Assembly: GCF_003255815.1 (NCBI RefSeq)
Contig: NC_037673.1
Location: 163,917,427 to 163,981,426 of the forward strand
DNA length: 64,000 nucleotides
Direction of reading: 5' to 3'
DNA from: Theropithecus gelada
Taxonomy: Eukaryota; Chordata; Mammalia; Primates; Cercopithecidae
Shown here: positions 45,820 to 57,263 of the stretch, one piece after another
Position numbering within the stretch: position 1 is the first letter of the stretch
Layout: each line of letters starts with the position of its first letter
Program-made: the position numbers and the translations under genes
The notes under the pieces: model-generated
Database searches by the model: none
What the model was told of the DNA's origin: nothing
Seen by the model: the letters and a program-made list of their open reading frames with translations, nothing else

Positions 45820-45930
45820 AACTGTAAGTCCATGAGGGCACTTTGTTTCCTAGCAGCTCACAGAGTGCTTCACAGAGAGTGAAATTCAGTGGATACTTGT
45901 TGACTGAAGGAGGGAATAAATGGATGTTGT
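45820..45930 (+). mobile_element. L2 LINE 3' end
   Basis: 'aactgtaagtccatgagggcactttgtttcctagcagc' and 'agtggatacttgttgactgaaggagggaataaatg' follow the L2 3' end. Confidence 0.75.
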
Positions 45931-46614
45931 AGCTTCCTTGAGGTCAACAATGATGAAATTTACCTCCCACAGTGGCAATAAATAGTGATCAATAACTGTT
46001 TACTGATTTATTAGTTTTAAACCTATGTTTTATTTTTTCTTTTTGCTTAGCTCTGAGCAAATGGCTATGAATTTGCTTGAAGTTTTTTGTTCTAAAAGAC
46101 CTGATGCCTATTTAGTGAGGTGAGGTGGTGGGCATAGCATCCAGGAACTGATTTTGAGCAGTTTCAGGAGTTTATTAATCCAAAATCTGAGAAGAGAACC
46201 AATTCCCATATTTTGCAAGTTTATTTTGCTCTAGTACAGTGAATAATTGTCCTGGGGGGACTAGATGGCATAGGAGAATATTAATCTTAGATTTTCATTT
46301 CCTATAAAATAATTTCCCACTTATTACATTCAGTGAGAATACTTTGGGTTTCAGGAAATATGCATATTTTATCACAGACAGTCCAAAGCGTGCTCCCAAA
46401 TGTATATGAAACTGAGGAGTTAAGAGGGGCAGGTGCAAGCATTTCGGTAAGCCACGGGATACCAAGGTAGGCTGTGAGAGGACTAAAAGTAGAAGCAGGA
46501 CAGAGTCACCTGGAGTCTCCACACCTTCCACAGTGTTGTCAAATTTTAGACTTGAGCTTTAAAAGAAATTTGTAATAGGAAAGTATTAAAAATTAAAATG
46601 ACAACAATAATAAT
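45931..46614. other. unassigned non-coding sequence
   Basis: About 680 bp; nothing recognised. A 78-residue minus-strand frame (46295-46531) has no supporting feature. Confidence 0.45.
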
Positions 46615-46744
46615 AATTAATGGCTAGCATTTTTCAAGCTCCTCACTATGTATAAGGCAATATACTAAGCCCTTTCACATATCATGTCGTATAACTGATT
46701 TTTTGGAGAGCCCAATGAGGTAGTACAGTGGATTATAGATGAGA
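46615..46744 (-). mobile_element. MIR SINE, antisense
   Basis: 'ttcaagctcctcactatgtataaggcaatatactaagccctttcacatatc' and 'agcccaatgaggtagtac' are reversed MIR blocks. Confidence 0.75.
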
Positions 46745-47050
46745 GCATCTCAACTAAGATTGCATTTAAGAAAAAAAAGATTTTTACTCTTGGAACAGAA
46801 AAGAAGTCCAGAATAGCTTCAGACATTTAGATTTCAGGGACTCAAGTAATATCACAGTACCCTTCTCTCCCCTGTTATCTTCTCTTCCCTATTGCCTTTC
46901 ACTATGTGGTAATGAAGATGGCCCCCAGCAACTCCAAGTTAATGTCCTCGAAGATCAAGTCCAATGGAAAAGAAGATTCTTTTCCTGCAAAGTCAGGGAA
47001 ATCCACAATATCATGCTTACTTGTGACATCAACTGCAAAGTTTCGGGGTT
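46745..47050 (+). mobile_element. old interspersed repeat, same unnamed family as 26471
   Basis: 'tggaacagaaaagaagtccagaatagcttcagacatttagatttcagggactc' and 'gaagatggcccccagcaactccaagttaatgtcctcgaag' match the part of the repeat family that lies upstream of and overlaps the segment seen at 26471. Diverged. Confidence 0.45.
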
Positions 47051-47496
47051 CCTAAGATCGTTCTCATTTTTTATAATTCACCAAAATGGCTCACAGAACT
47101 CACTGAAAGCTGTTATACTTGCAGTGATGGTTTTTTACAGTGAAAGAATACATATTAAAGTGAGTCAATAGAAGATACGCATGGAGCAGAGTTCAGGAAA
47201 GTTCCCAAAACAAAGTTCCCAGTTGTCCTCTCCCAGTGTAGTCATGGACAGGGCTAACTTTCCCAAGTAACAGTGTGTGACAGTACACACAGAGCACTGC
47301 CAACCAGGGTGTCTTTCCTGAGCCTTCGAGTCCAGAATTTTGATTTGGGGCTCAGTCACAAAGACATAATTGACCACCCTTGTGGCTGACCATTAGTCTC
47401 TAGTCCCTCCAGAGGTCAAGCTAATGCTACATGGTCCAAAGCCCCATCATAAATCACATTATTCGACTGTACAGTTTGGCCCAAAGCCCCTAGGTT
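47051..47496. mobile_element. probable old interspersed repeat, family not named
   Basis: 'ctcacagaactcactgaaagctgttatacttgcagtgatggttttttacag' and 'gagtccagaattttgatttggggctcagtcaca' are words I associate with an old mammalian repeat, but I cannot name it. The 70-residue minus-strand frame here is not a gene. Confidence 0.35.
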
Positions 47497-47527
47497 AAAA
47501 AAAAAAAAAGAAGAAGAAGAAGAAGAG
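47497..47527 (+). repeat. A-run with (AAG)n
   Basis: A 13-A run followed by AAG triplets. Confidence 0.93.
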
Positions 47528-48145
47528 GTTTTTGGCAGTCAGGATATTCCAAGGGTTTTGCAATCACCTCCCAGTAGCTGAGGGCAAAAAACCTTTTTGG
47601 GGGGTAAGGTTAATTCTTTACTACACACTTCTCCAATGTTCTAATAAAAGCCTGGCCTGCATTGTGTTCATGGACCCATCCCTGAAGCAATCACTCTGAC
47701 ACAGAGATGAACGTGCTAATAGACTAGGCCTAAGGATGAAGCCATTCACCTTGCCCACCACATAGCACAAGAGCAAGGAGTGATGATTCTCCAAGAAAAC
47801 TGGACATTGACCAAGATATTTCAGGAGTAAATAAAATAAGAAGACAGTAGTCTATGTTAACTCATGGGAAGGCTCCGTAGCAAAACTAAAATACTAAATT
47901 CCCTTTATTTTGATTTGATGTGCTATCATTAGCAAGTCCATAGGAAAATGAACTGAAAGTGACTTAATAAATGCACTTAAAAAAAAAAAGAGATAGAACC
48001 TATTAAAATATGACATGTGTGACTTAGGGAAGAGGCAGAATAATAGCAAGTTGATGAAGAGGCTCTATATGTGATCACTTATGCAAATTTCCCACCAAGA
48101 ACGAATTTGTCTTGTTTCCCTAGGGCAACATGAAAACTCCCTAAA
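47528..48145. other. unassigned non-coding sequence
   Basis: About 620 bp; nothing recognised except a short A-run near 47979. Confidence 0.45.
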
Positions 48146-48320
48146 GCAGTGGTTTCTGAACTTGTAGTGCATTAGAAATACCTGGGGAGCTTTTAAAATC
48201 CTGATGCCCAGGCCACACCCGTACCAGTGAAATCAGAATGTGTAGGAATGGGATCCAGGCAACTGTGTTTTTTAAACATCCCCAGGAGATTTGGAAATTA
48301 CTGTAGTAGACCCTGAAACA
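48146..48320. mobile_element. MER5-like non-autonomous hAT element
   Basis: Starts 'gcagtggtttctgaacttgtagtgcattagaaatacctggggagctttt', includes 'gatgcccaggccacaccc' and ends near 'ccaggagatttggaaatt'. The layout is MER5-like. The 85-residue frame 48141-48398 is a by-product. Confidence 0.72.
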
Positions 48321-48429
48321 ACAGCAAACACTACTAATCTGAATGCTAATTTCCAATATGACCCACCTTACCCAATTAAATGGACACGATTCAATCACTG
48401 GCAGAAGAACTGCTCTTGAGTCTCTGCAG

Positions 48430-48570
48430 GATGTAGTATAGAACCTGAGTTGGAGAAATATGTGTTCAAACCACGGCTTACACTTACATGACTAGCTGTG
48501 CCTCGAGGAAGCAATTTAATCACTTTAAGGTTCAGTTTCCTCATCTGTGAGACAATTGATAATTTATATG
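48430..48570 (+). mobile_element. MIR SINE, split by an Alu
   Basis: 'gttcaaaccacggcttac', 'gactagctgtgcctcgaggaagcaatttaatcactttaaggttcagtttcctcatctgtgaga' follow MIR; after the Alu 'aagtacctggcatag' (about 48914-48928) is its downstream part. Confidence 0.82.
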
Positions 48571-48579
48571 ACATGGAAC

Positions 48580-48881
48580 TTTTTTTTTTTTTTTTTTTTG
48601 AGATGGAGTCTCACTCTGTCACCCAGGCTGGAGTGCAGTGGCACCATCTCTGCTCACTGAACTCTCTGCCTCCTGGATTCAAGCGATTCTCCTGCTTCAG
48701 CCTCTCAAGTAGCTGGTATTACAGGTATGCACCACCACCTCTGGCTAATTTTTATATTTTCAGTAGAGATGGGGTTTTGCCATGTTGGCCAGGCTGGTCT
48801 CAAACTCCTGACCTCAGATGATCCGCCCACCTCAGTCTCCCAAAATGCTAGAATTACAGGCGTGAGTCACCATGCCCAGCC
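48580..48881 (-). mobile_element. Alu SINE (AluS-type), antisense, inside a MIR
   Basis: A T-run at 48580-48599, then a complete antisense Alu ending 'caccatgcccagcc'. Flanking 'catggaactt' (about 48572-48581) and 'tgtggaactt' (48885-48894) are remnants of the target-site duplication. Confidence 0.94.
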
Positions 48882-48929
48882 CAATGTGGAACTTCTGAAA
48901 GAAAATATGTAGAAAGTACCTGGCATAGC

Positions 48930-50689
48930 AAACGTCAACTTCCTTACTTATGCTATTACCTTTATTGTAAGAGAGATAGAAACCCCTTGTCTTTTTTTCC
49001 TGCCTTTCAGCCTTTGTTATTTTGGGTTGTTTTGTTTTGTTTTTAATATGTCCATGTAGGATTTTAAAAAGTGTATCTTTGTCAATAATGCAAAACTTAA
49101 AAGTTGTCTGTCATTAAATACAGTTGTTCCCTTAAATATTGAGAACTTCAGGAGGAGGTGTCCTATTCATTCAGTCATTTATCCACACAATATTTGTCAA
49201 GTGTCTATGACAATATTTCATCAATACTAAAATGCACTCATTTGCAAGATGTATCATTATTTTATGTATGAATAAGAGAGGGAAAACTCAGCCAATTAAA
49301 CTATGCCACACCCTCAGTTACAAGCGGGATTCCTATTCAGAAGTCTTAAGTTAAGCAAAGAAATGTACAAGATAACATCAGCGAAATGCCGTCAGGGTGG
49401 AATTAATCCTCCAGGATGCTAGGCATAAGACACAAAGTTACACAAGATGCTGTCTCAGTGATGGGGGACAGAAAAGAACCAAGATCCACAGTTGGCTTCA
49501 ACCCTCTCGCTCCCAAATACAGAGTCAACTCCAGTTTCATCCAGAGAAAATTCTTTTTCATGCCCCTTTTGGATCATTAAATGTCATACACTGATCACTG
49601 TCTCACCTTTGAGAAATACAGTGACCTGTTTAAATGGTCCCATTTTTAAATCACTTTTCTTCAAACAGGGCCAGTTTTAAATGGCTGTATGTCATCCCAC
49701 CCATGGATGAGAGTGAAAATGGCTCTCATTATTTCAGCAGATCACATAAGCCATGCTGCAGGAGAGCAGGAGGTGAGAAGGTAGAGGGAATTCAATTTGA
49801 TGATCACATGATCTTTCTTCCCCTGAACCTCCCCATTCAACTGAAGATTTTGTGTTGTGATCCCAAATGGGTCAAAATACAAGCTTGGAAAAGTTTTCTG
49901 AATAGTCTTTCTCTATTCTATATATACTTAATACAGATATGCCCCATTTCTCTTTCCTTACATTGAAGCCTGCTTGGCCAGAAATGTGCTTATGTTGGCT
50001 AATTTTTTTTTAAGTAGTTGGCAAAATATGTTCCCGAGTGGAGGCAAAGTGTTAGGGGAAGATTTTGGGGACAGGTGTACCATCAATGATTCTGACTCAG
50101 CCCATTGAAATGCACTCTTTGTATGTAGTTTGGGGAATTAAATTTTGGTGACAGAAAAAAAAATTCCAAAAAGAGAAAGAGAAACTAAAAATAATAGGCT
50201 CTTCGAATCCAAAAGAGAATTCTACTAATAGCGTCTTGGTGTGCCATGCCAGGCCCATGCTCCAGTCAATAGAGATTTTCTTTTGAAGGTAAGCAATTTA
50301 GAGAATGAATCTGCTCTGCCGTCTGGTTGGAGGATGGGTGCCAAGGTTAGATCTTTAAGGAAATAATCTTATTAGTCCCTCTTATTAAGGAAGCCTCTGC
50401 AGTGAGTAGACTTTGAACCTGCCTGATAAAAAGTAGGTCTTGTCAAACAGCTCACAGCTCCTAGTGAAAAGGTTGAACTTTGTTGGTTTAGATCATCCAA
50501 TCCAAATGCAAACATGTTTCTAAGCTTCTGTTTGCATACTCTGGGAGGAAAAAAAGACTTCCTCTTTTTCCCTGACTCTGACACTAATAGTATTCTGAGG
50601 TGATGGCAGCTCCCATGGAAATTACTAAATCACTGTGTTAGTGGCGCATACATAAAGGCAAAAGTTTCCAGTGTAACTTGAAATGTAAA
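48930..50689. other. unassigned non-coding sequence
   Basis: About 1.76 kb; no gene or repeat recognised. The 110-residue frame at 49634-49966 has no domain. Confidence 0.45.
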
Positions 50690-51180
50690 GCTTCCAATTG
50701 TCACTGTTTGGGTCCTTTTATTTCTTTAAATCTTCATTTTTTCCCCCTTAACGGAACCTGGTCTTCCCATTTCTCCACCATTACATCTCCGTACTGACCC
50801 CATCTGGAAGCTGTAAGGCTGAAATTTTGACAGCTTTGTCATTTTCATAGCTGTGAAGGTTGATGTCGAGCTTACAGGATTATTGCTCTCCAGGAATACT
50901 TCACTACAAAATCAAGCGGAAGGTCAAGAGAGGTGGAGAGAGGGAAAAAAAATAAAAAACTCTAATTAAATCAGGAAGGGCTGACTTGTGCCCTAAGAAA
51001 TGCGTGCAACTTCAGGGAGAGCCATGCTTGTATCCAAGTGCAACAATTGGCCTCAGTGAGGGGCCGCATTTGTCACAAGAGACAACAAAGAAATTGCCAT
51101 TAAAGCAAGCAGCTCCTTGAAGAACTGGCTTCATTCTTTGCTTTTACCCTGCTATTAAAGTCCTTCTCAAATCAGATTAA
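50690..51180. other. repeat-free block, candidate conserved non-coding element
   Basis: About 490 bp without repeats or low complexity. Motif-like words include 'ctctaattaaatc' (homeodomain core TAATTA), 'gacaacaaagaaattg' (ACAAAG, SOX/TCF-like) and 'acaattgg'. Whether this is conserved is inference. Confidence 0.3.
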
Positions 51181-51510
51181 GGAAAGGCACTGTAACACAT
51201 AGTTTCATTAGAGTAATGGAAAGAGGAGAGCAAGCGCTTTTCTTACGTCTTCTCCTTGGTTTCCGAGATTTGTGGCTTCTGGATACCAGCCTGGTATATA
51301 ATGCAACCAGATAATAGTGGCCACGAAGAATGAAAGACACGTCTGAGACTTATGCTACTGAGAACAGAATTGAGAAGAGTCTTACTCCAAATTTTTGCAT
51401 GATGTGTCCCTGCAAGGAGGAACTAGACACTGTGTAGAATCCCCAGAGTAGAGAATTCTCAGGTAGGATTTGCACAAACTGCATTTTAGTTCAGCAAATC
51501 CTACCTGAAA

Positions 51511-51515
51511 CCTAC
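51511..51515 (+). repeat. 5-bp target-site duplication, left
   Basis: 'cctac', identical to 51924-51928, flanks the MST-type LTR. Confidence 0.9.
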
Positions 51516-51923
51516 TGATACAGTTTGGATATGTGTCCCCTCTAAATCTCATGTTAAATTGTAATCTTCATTGTTGGAGGTGGGGTCAGATGGGAGGTGT
51601 TTGGGTTATGGGGATGGATCCCTCATGGCTTGGTGCTGTCCGTGCAATAGTGAGTTCTCGTGAGATCTGGTTGTTTAAGTGTGTGGCATGCACACTCCCT
51701 CCACTCTTTCTCTTGCTCCTGACTCCACCATGTGATGTGCAAGCTTCTGCTTCACCTTCTGCCATGAGTCAAAGCTCCCTGAGGCCTCCCCACAAGCCAA
51801 GCAGAGGCAGGTGCCACGCTTCTTGTACAGCCTGCAGAATCATCAGCCACTTAAGCCTCTTTTCTTTATAAACTACCCAGTCTCAGACATTTATTTATGG
51901 AAATACAAGAACGACCTAATACA
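51516..51923 (+). mobile_element. solo MST-type MaLR LTR
   Basis: A 408-bp LTR starting 'tgatacagtttggatatgtg' and ending '..cctaataca'. It has the MaLR words 'gtgagttctcgtgagatctggttgtttaag', 'ctccctgaggcctcccc' and 'ttctttataaactacccagtctcag'. The AATAAA-like U3/R end and a degenerate core promoter could exist, but activity is unknown. No internal or second LTR sequence is present, so the provirus was lost by recombination between LTRs. The 112-residue frame at 51533-51871 is entirely LTR-derived. MSTB against MSTD is not decided. Confidence 0.9.
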
Positions 51924-51928
51924 CCTAC
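51924..51928 (+). repeat. 5-bp target-site duplication, right
   Basis: 'cctac', matching 51511-51515. Confidence 0.9.
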
Positions 51929-52174
51929 TGTGTGCCAAATATTTGGCAAGACATTAATGATTCAAAGAAGTCATGGATAGAGTTCTGTGTTTAACCCATT
52001 TATACTGGAGGTTGCAGATTTTTGTGTGTGAAAAATAGACCTTGGCGATGACCTTGAGCAGTAGGATATGAATAACTCCCACCAGCTTAGCGTTCCAATA
52101 GTGGAACACTAGGCATATACGGGTTAATAGAGGTTTAAGAGAGATGAGCAAATACTACATATATAAGGTGGGAT

Positions 52175-52650
52175 AATCATAACTGTAAAAATTATTGAGC
52201 AGCTACCATGTGCAGGTCACTGGTTTAAGTGCTTTGCAGAAAAAAATTATTTAATATAAAGGTCAGACTATTATGCCTAGAGCACACACGCAAGGACGTC
52301 ATTTCAGCTGTGGAAGGTAAAGGACATGGAAAGTTCCCTGCAAAAAGGGATTTAAATGTGTCTTGAAGGATGGATAAGAATTATACCCAATGTTTAAAAA
52401 ATAGAGGAGTGGAAGATAAAACCTTTCTAAATTTAGTAAACTTCATAAATAAAGACGTAAAGTGCTACATAAGATGACATCATCCAAGAAAATATAGTAT
52501 TCCTGCAGCACAAAGTAAAAGGCAGGTGATAGAAAAGGGGCTGAAGATGATGGAATGTAATGAAGGCTTTGTCGGGAGCCGAGGGAGAATTTTTAAGTAG
52601 GGCTGATGTTCAGATTTCCATTTTGGAAAGATCATCCTAGGGCACTGCTT
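52175..52650 (-). mobile_element. L2/MIR-type old repeat, antisense
   Basis: The first 85 bp ('attattgagcagctaccatgtgcaggtcactggtttaagtgctttgcag') read as a reversed MIR or L2 end. From 52260 'gtgtcttgaaggatgg', 'agatgatggaatgtaatgaagg' and 'atttccattttggaaagatcatcc' fit the reversed L2 body ('gacctgaagga..', 'tttagaaagatcactctgg'). Confidence 0.55.
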
Positions 52651-53358
52651 CTGTCCCTGCTGAAGTGGTAATTGTGCCAGTTTGCCTTGTAGACCTGGCT
52701 TGAAGACAATCCACTCTCCGAGTGCAGGCACTGCCCCTGGAGGGGGCATCTGTGTAGAACCCTCAGGATCAGGCATCCCAGCATTCTATTTGTTGACTTA
52801 AATGGGAAGAATGAAGATTTTTTATTTCTTTAATTTATTGGTGAATGCTGCTCATGGAAATTTAATGCTGCTGTATCAAATTAAATGTGCCAGGATTTCT
52901 TAGAAAGAGTTGCATTCTTTAAGCGCCAGCCTGAGTGTGTATCCTGCTGATATCCTTTTATGTCTACGGAAAAGACCCTCCCTGGACAGTTGGCTGCAGC
53001 AGACAGTAACCCCTTCTTCGCCAGGCTTGAGCCTGAAGATATCTGTGTTTTATACTCACAGGCCAAGGAGAACCATCTTTCTGAGCAATGCCTATCTTTG
53101 ATGGCTAGATGATATGACCAAGGGACAAGGCAAATGAGAAAGGCAGTGAGAGGAGAAAGGGGCAGAAGAGAAACAATAATATGTTGTGAACCACAGTGAG
53201 GGACCTGATGCCACGCAGACTGGTGACCACATCCCTGGGATTCATTCCACTGAGACTTAGCACTGCAAAAAAGGCAGGCTACAGGGCATAAGAAATATGA
53301 AATAATTTATCAGGCCAGAAAGTTATACTCATTTCCTTTCTAACTATTTTGCTGCAGG
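52651..53358. other. unassigned non-coding sequence
   Basis: About 700 bp; a CTCF-like word at 52732-52748 ('tgcccctggagggggca'). No repeat recognised. Confidence 0.4.
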
Positions 53359-53713
53359 TTAAGCTTTCCTTCGTGCTTCTGTAGGGCAGCTGCTGGAAAT
53401 ACAAAGACTTGTATCCAGCACCAGAAAGTGCCAGACTTTCCTGGCCACCTCTGCTGGGGGTGGAAGCTCCATTTCTTCATGAGCAGTGGCTGGGCCTCTG
53501 CATTCTGAGGGAGATGTGTGCATCCCAGTTAGTAGAGATGGGATGAGGTTGTAAGATTGTATGAGTCTCCAAAATATTTCTAGCAGGGAAATAAAGAAGT
53601 CAAACCAATCCAGATAAATGATTTGGAAGGCTTTTAGAGGAAGGGGAAATACTATATGTCTGCCCAGGGTTCTGAAAAAGGGTCCTTTTGCTGAAGAGCT
53701 TACAAGTTCTGCG

Positions 53714-53738
53714 TGCACACACACACACACACACACAG
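53714..53738 (+). repeat. (CA)n microsatellite
   Basis: A CA run of about 25 bp within the 208-residue minus-strand open frame at 53359-53985. There it is translated as Cys-Val repeats, which argues that the frame is not a real gene. Confidence 0.95.
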
Positions 53739-53985
53739 TGGAACTAAGGTCAGCACTGGAAACCACTGTGCTATGGCAGAAAGAGTGTTGCAGTGTTGGA
53801 GGAGCAGGAAGATGCATGTCTGTTGAAAACCTGGGTTTTGCTTCTGGGCTTGCAACTGTGGCAGCATTTTTTTTCTCTCTCTCTCTGTTCCCCATACCGT
53901 GCCATGATACAAAGCAAACATTCCATTGACAGTATGTTGACAAACTGAAGCCTTCAACCACTGGCCCAGTCAGCAGCCTGAGCAA

Positions 53986-54776
53986 TCACAGTTCCAACCT
54001 CTCCCTTCCTCTCACCGCATCCCTTACTCCCCAGATTTCTCAGGAACAGGCTGTGCCCCCAGTGGATCATTTCAGGTCTGTGGAGCCTTCATAAGTCCTA
54101 ACCACAGATCAGCTTTCTAAATAGAGGAGGTGATGAATTTTTAAATCCTTGAACCTATGCTATAATCATCTTTCCACCACCCTACATATTACAATGCAGG
54201 AAGGCAACAGAAGTGTTTTCTTATGGTTCTGGCAACATGAAATATTGATAGGGACGGGAGCGTGGGCTTGGTGTTGAGGTTCACGTACAATGAAGGTAGC
54301 AGTTCTCATCCCAGCTTCTCATCGTCCACCTTTCTTTTCTGACACTTAGGACATGAAGAAAGCTCCATAGCCGTGATACTCAAGGCTAGTTCAATGAAAG
54401 CTCTTAAAAAGCTGTGCAATGAAATCTGTCTAAAAAGGTCTTTATCAGTCTCCAGGGGCCAATTGCTAATGCAGCTAATACACGTTTGATCTATACAGAT
54501 GATTTTTCCTTTGTCCTCAAGGGAATCTCCACAAACACTTTGGGTTTACATGGTGCCAAGCCCAAGTAGCCTGTCGGAAAACAAATAGCATTTTAACACA
54601 TTCAAGCATCAGTCCCCAGGATGAAAAGTAGCACGTAGACTCTTCTCTGAGTTTTCTAGCTGGGCTATAGGACATAATGAAAACTTCATTTTTAGAACAT
54701 TTCTTTTCCTAGTGACATTTCAGTCAGAGGAACTGCATTCTGAAGGGGAAAAGGCACAAAGTAGACACTCTGATTC
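53986..54776. other. unassigned non-coding sequence
   Basis: About 790 bp; nothing recognised. Confidence 0.45.
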
Positions 54777-54813
54777 AAAAAAAAAAAAAAAAAGAAGAAG
54801 AAGAAGAAGAAAA
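54777..54813 (+). repeat. A-run with (AAG)n
   Basis: A 17-A run followed by AAG triplets. Confidence 0.93.
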
Positions 54814-55127
54814 ACAATAAAGCAAAAAAGAATAAAATGTTATATAGGACAGTATTTCCAAATGCACATATGGGTGCTATGTACCAATCTGTGTGGTGCA
54901 AGTATGCAAGATATCCTTAAGAGGCACATGGTTGAAGGTTTTTATTTTTTAAAAAGTTTTAATATTTATTTATTGTAATATATTTTAGAAAATATATATT
55001 ATATACATATATAGAGATAGTGATATAAATGTAGTTATGTATAGCTAGCACATCCAAGCTGTGATTTTATGGATATTATTAACTAAGATGAAACTAAAGT
55101 CAGAAACAATAAGTCAATTTGCAGAAA

Positions 55128-55519
55128 TTTTTTTTTTATTATTATACTTTAAGTTCTAGGGTACATGTGCACAATATGCAGGTTTGTTACATATGTATAC
55201 ATGTGTCATGTTGGTGTGCTGCACCCATTAACTCGTCATTTACATTAGGTATATCTCCTAATGCTATCCCTCCCCCTCCCCGCTCCCCACAATAGGCCCC
55301 GGTGTGTGATGTTCCCCTTCCTGTGTCCAAGTGATCTCATTGTTCAATTCCCATCTACGAGTGAGAACATGTGGTGTTTGGTTTTCTGTTCTTGCGATAG
55401 TTTGCTGAGAATGATGGTTTCCAGCTGCATCCATGTCCCTACAAAGGACACAAACTCATCCTTTTTTATGGCTGCATAGTATTCCATGGTATATATGTGC
55501 CACATTTTCTTAATCCAGT
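55128..55519 (-). mobile_element. L1PA-type LINE, 5'-truncated, antisense
   Basis: Begins with a T-rich run and the complement of the primate L1 3' end ('tattatactttaagttctagggtac', 'catgttggtgtgctgcaccc'), and stops at '..cttaatccagt', so only about 390 bp of the 3' end remain (3' UTR and the last part of ORF2). The minus-strand frame 55344-55610 is a short remnant of the ORF2 C-terminus followed by unrelated sequence. It is not functional. 'tgcagaaa' at 55120-55127 and 55519-55526 fits a short target-site duplication. Confidence 0.93.
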
Positions 55520-55529
55520 GCAGAAAAAT

Positions 55530-56099
55530 ACTAAGTAAAGGAAAGAATTGAAGACTAGATGGAACTGCAGCTCCACCAGCTCCAATCAGGGAGGATTGGA
55601 TAGAAAACACACCCCAGAAGGTGTGAGGAAGTGGCTAAAGTGGGAAATGCTGATGGAGAGAAATTCCCCATGTGTTAATAGAGGAGGCAGAGCCAGCGCT
55701 GCCCCGGTCAGTGGGATGAGTGTGAATCTACTTTTCCTGGAATGTCTGTCTCCTTACAGAGACGTCAACTGCAACAGAATCCATGTGGCTCCTGCACACA
55801 TTCTCTGTTGTCTGAAGTTTTGTTTTCTTTGTGATTTTAAGCAGAAAATCACACATGTTCATGCTCCCTCAATCTGACATGTCTTATTAACCCTTTGCAT
55901 GTGACTTCCATAAGGTAGGATATTGCAGGACACTCAGGAGATGTGCCTTTCAGAGAAGGATTCCCCTCAAAAGAGTGGACTCTGCACTGGACTCAAGTGA
56001 AAGGAGAGAGTTTGTAACTCTCCCATAATATATCTGAGCCCATGATAGAAAGAGGATAGCAGCTCCGAGTTACCAGATCTTCAGTATCTTCCAGGCATG
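55530..56099. other. unassigned non-coding sequence
   Basis: About 570 bp; nothing recognised. The 109-residue plus frame 55548-55877 has no domain. Confidence 0.45.
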
Positions 56100-56245
56100 A
56101 CATATTAAATCTCATCCTCAGATGAGCTAAGTGAACCAAGCACCATTATTCTCATCGTTGTATTTATGGTGAGGCTAAAGTGGGAGACTTACACAGCTAG
56201 GAGGAGATTCAAAGCCAATTGTGTCTGACCAAGAGGTTGGACTTC
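56100..56245 (-). mobile_element. MIR SINE, antisense (diverged)
   Basis: 'ttaaatctcatcctcagatgag', 'ttattctcatcgttgtatttatggtgaggctaaagtgg' and 'acttacacagctaggaggagattcaaagcc' are reversed MIR blocks. Confidence 0.6.
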
Positions 56246-56702
56246 TTCACAAGTTATAGTAAGAGGCCATGCTTAGGCTGTGAACACTTTTGGGGAATGG
56301 CCTCTCCTATAGCTTTGGTTCTATCCACAACAGAACCTATGTGAATCCTACAAAGCCTTCCTTAGAATAATGCCCACAGCAACTGTCCTCCCTAGCAATA
56401 GGACATCACAGAACAAGAAAACATTGACTATGATCTTTTTTCTTGGAAAAGGGTGGTAGAGTCGGGAGGATGGTTCACGTGGGAGAACGAGGGGGAAAAT
56501 AAAATAATGAATTCATACAGATGAGAGGGATGCTCATGTATACACTAGGAATCCCATGTATAGACCGGGATGCTCTTCCCAGATCAGTAGTGAGCCCCTA
56601 CATGACACTGAGAAGATCTCCTCTTTCCCCTGACCTTTTTTGTTCCCTCCATAGTATGAGGGGTTTGGTCTAAAGGATCACTTAAGTCCCATTATGATCC
56701 TC
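56246..56702. other. unassigned non-coding sequence
   Basis: About 460 bp; nothing recognised. Confidence 0.45.
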
Positions 56703-56753
56703 TGTGTGTGTGTGTGTGTGTGAGTGTGTGTGTGTATCTGTGTGTGTGTGTGT
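56703..56753 (+). repeat. interrupted (GT)n microsatellite
   Basis: GT runs with 'gagt' and 'gtatct' interruptions. Confidence 0.93.
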
Positions 56754-57216
56754 TTCCTCCTCTGATGTAGAATAGCTCAGAAAGAAGGAGTTGCCCTGGA
56801 GAGTGGTCGCTAAAACAATAGGGAAACAATAGAGAAACCTTACCTTCACGGGTGACTCAGTCTGAGAAAAAACAATAGAGCCACATTATCATAAAGGATC
56901 CCAAGAAGTATACAGAAGGCACCTCTTTCTGGCGCAGAAGGGAAGGGAAGGTGTGGAGAACATGAAGCCACACTCTACCCCCTTCCTGTATTCCCTTTGA
57001 GCTCTCCACCTGCTTCTTTCTTGGTCAGCCACAACTTAGAATCAACCAAGTTTTTGAATTAGCTTGTACAGACAAGAAATGCTGTGAGCCTCCTTCTAAA
57101 GACCTTACCTTTAACTTCAGGAAACAAGATGACTACTTTTCTCCTGCTTCATTTGCAAAAGTTATTCAGATGAGGATTATACAGTTTCTGAATCTTCTCT
57201 GCCACTTTCTGCCACG
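56754..57216. other. unassigned non-coding sequence
   Basis: About 460 bp. The words 'aaacaatagggaaacaatag' form a small tandem duplication near 56814-56836. Nothing else recognised. Confidence 0.45.
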
Positions 57217-57259
<43 letters not shown>

Positions 57260-57263
57260 TTTT
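57217..57263 (+). repeat. (TTTA)n microsatellite, Alu tail
   Basis: About eleven TTTA units directly upstream of the antisense AluY; on the Alu strand this is a (TAAA)n tail. Confidence 0.95.

Noticed and set aside
51533..51871. 112-codon open frame, plus strand
   Set aside because: Entirely inside the MST-type LTR, which does not encode protein.
55344..55610. 88-codon frame resembling an L1 ORF2 C-terminus
   Set aside because: A 5'-truncated L1PA remnant continuing into unrelated sequence; not a functional gene.
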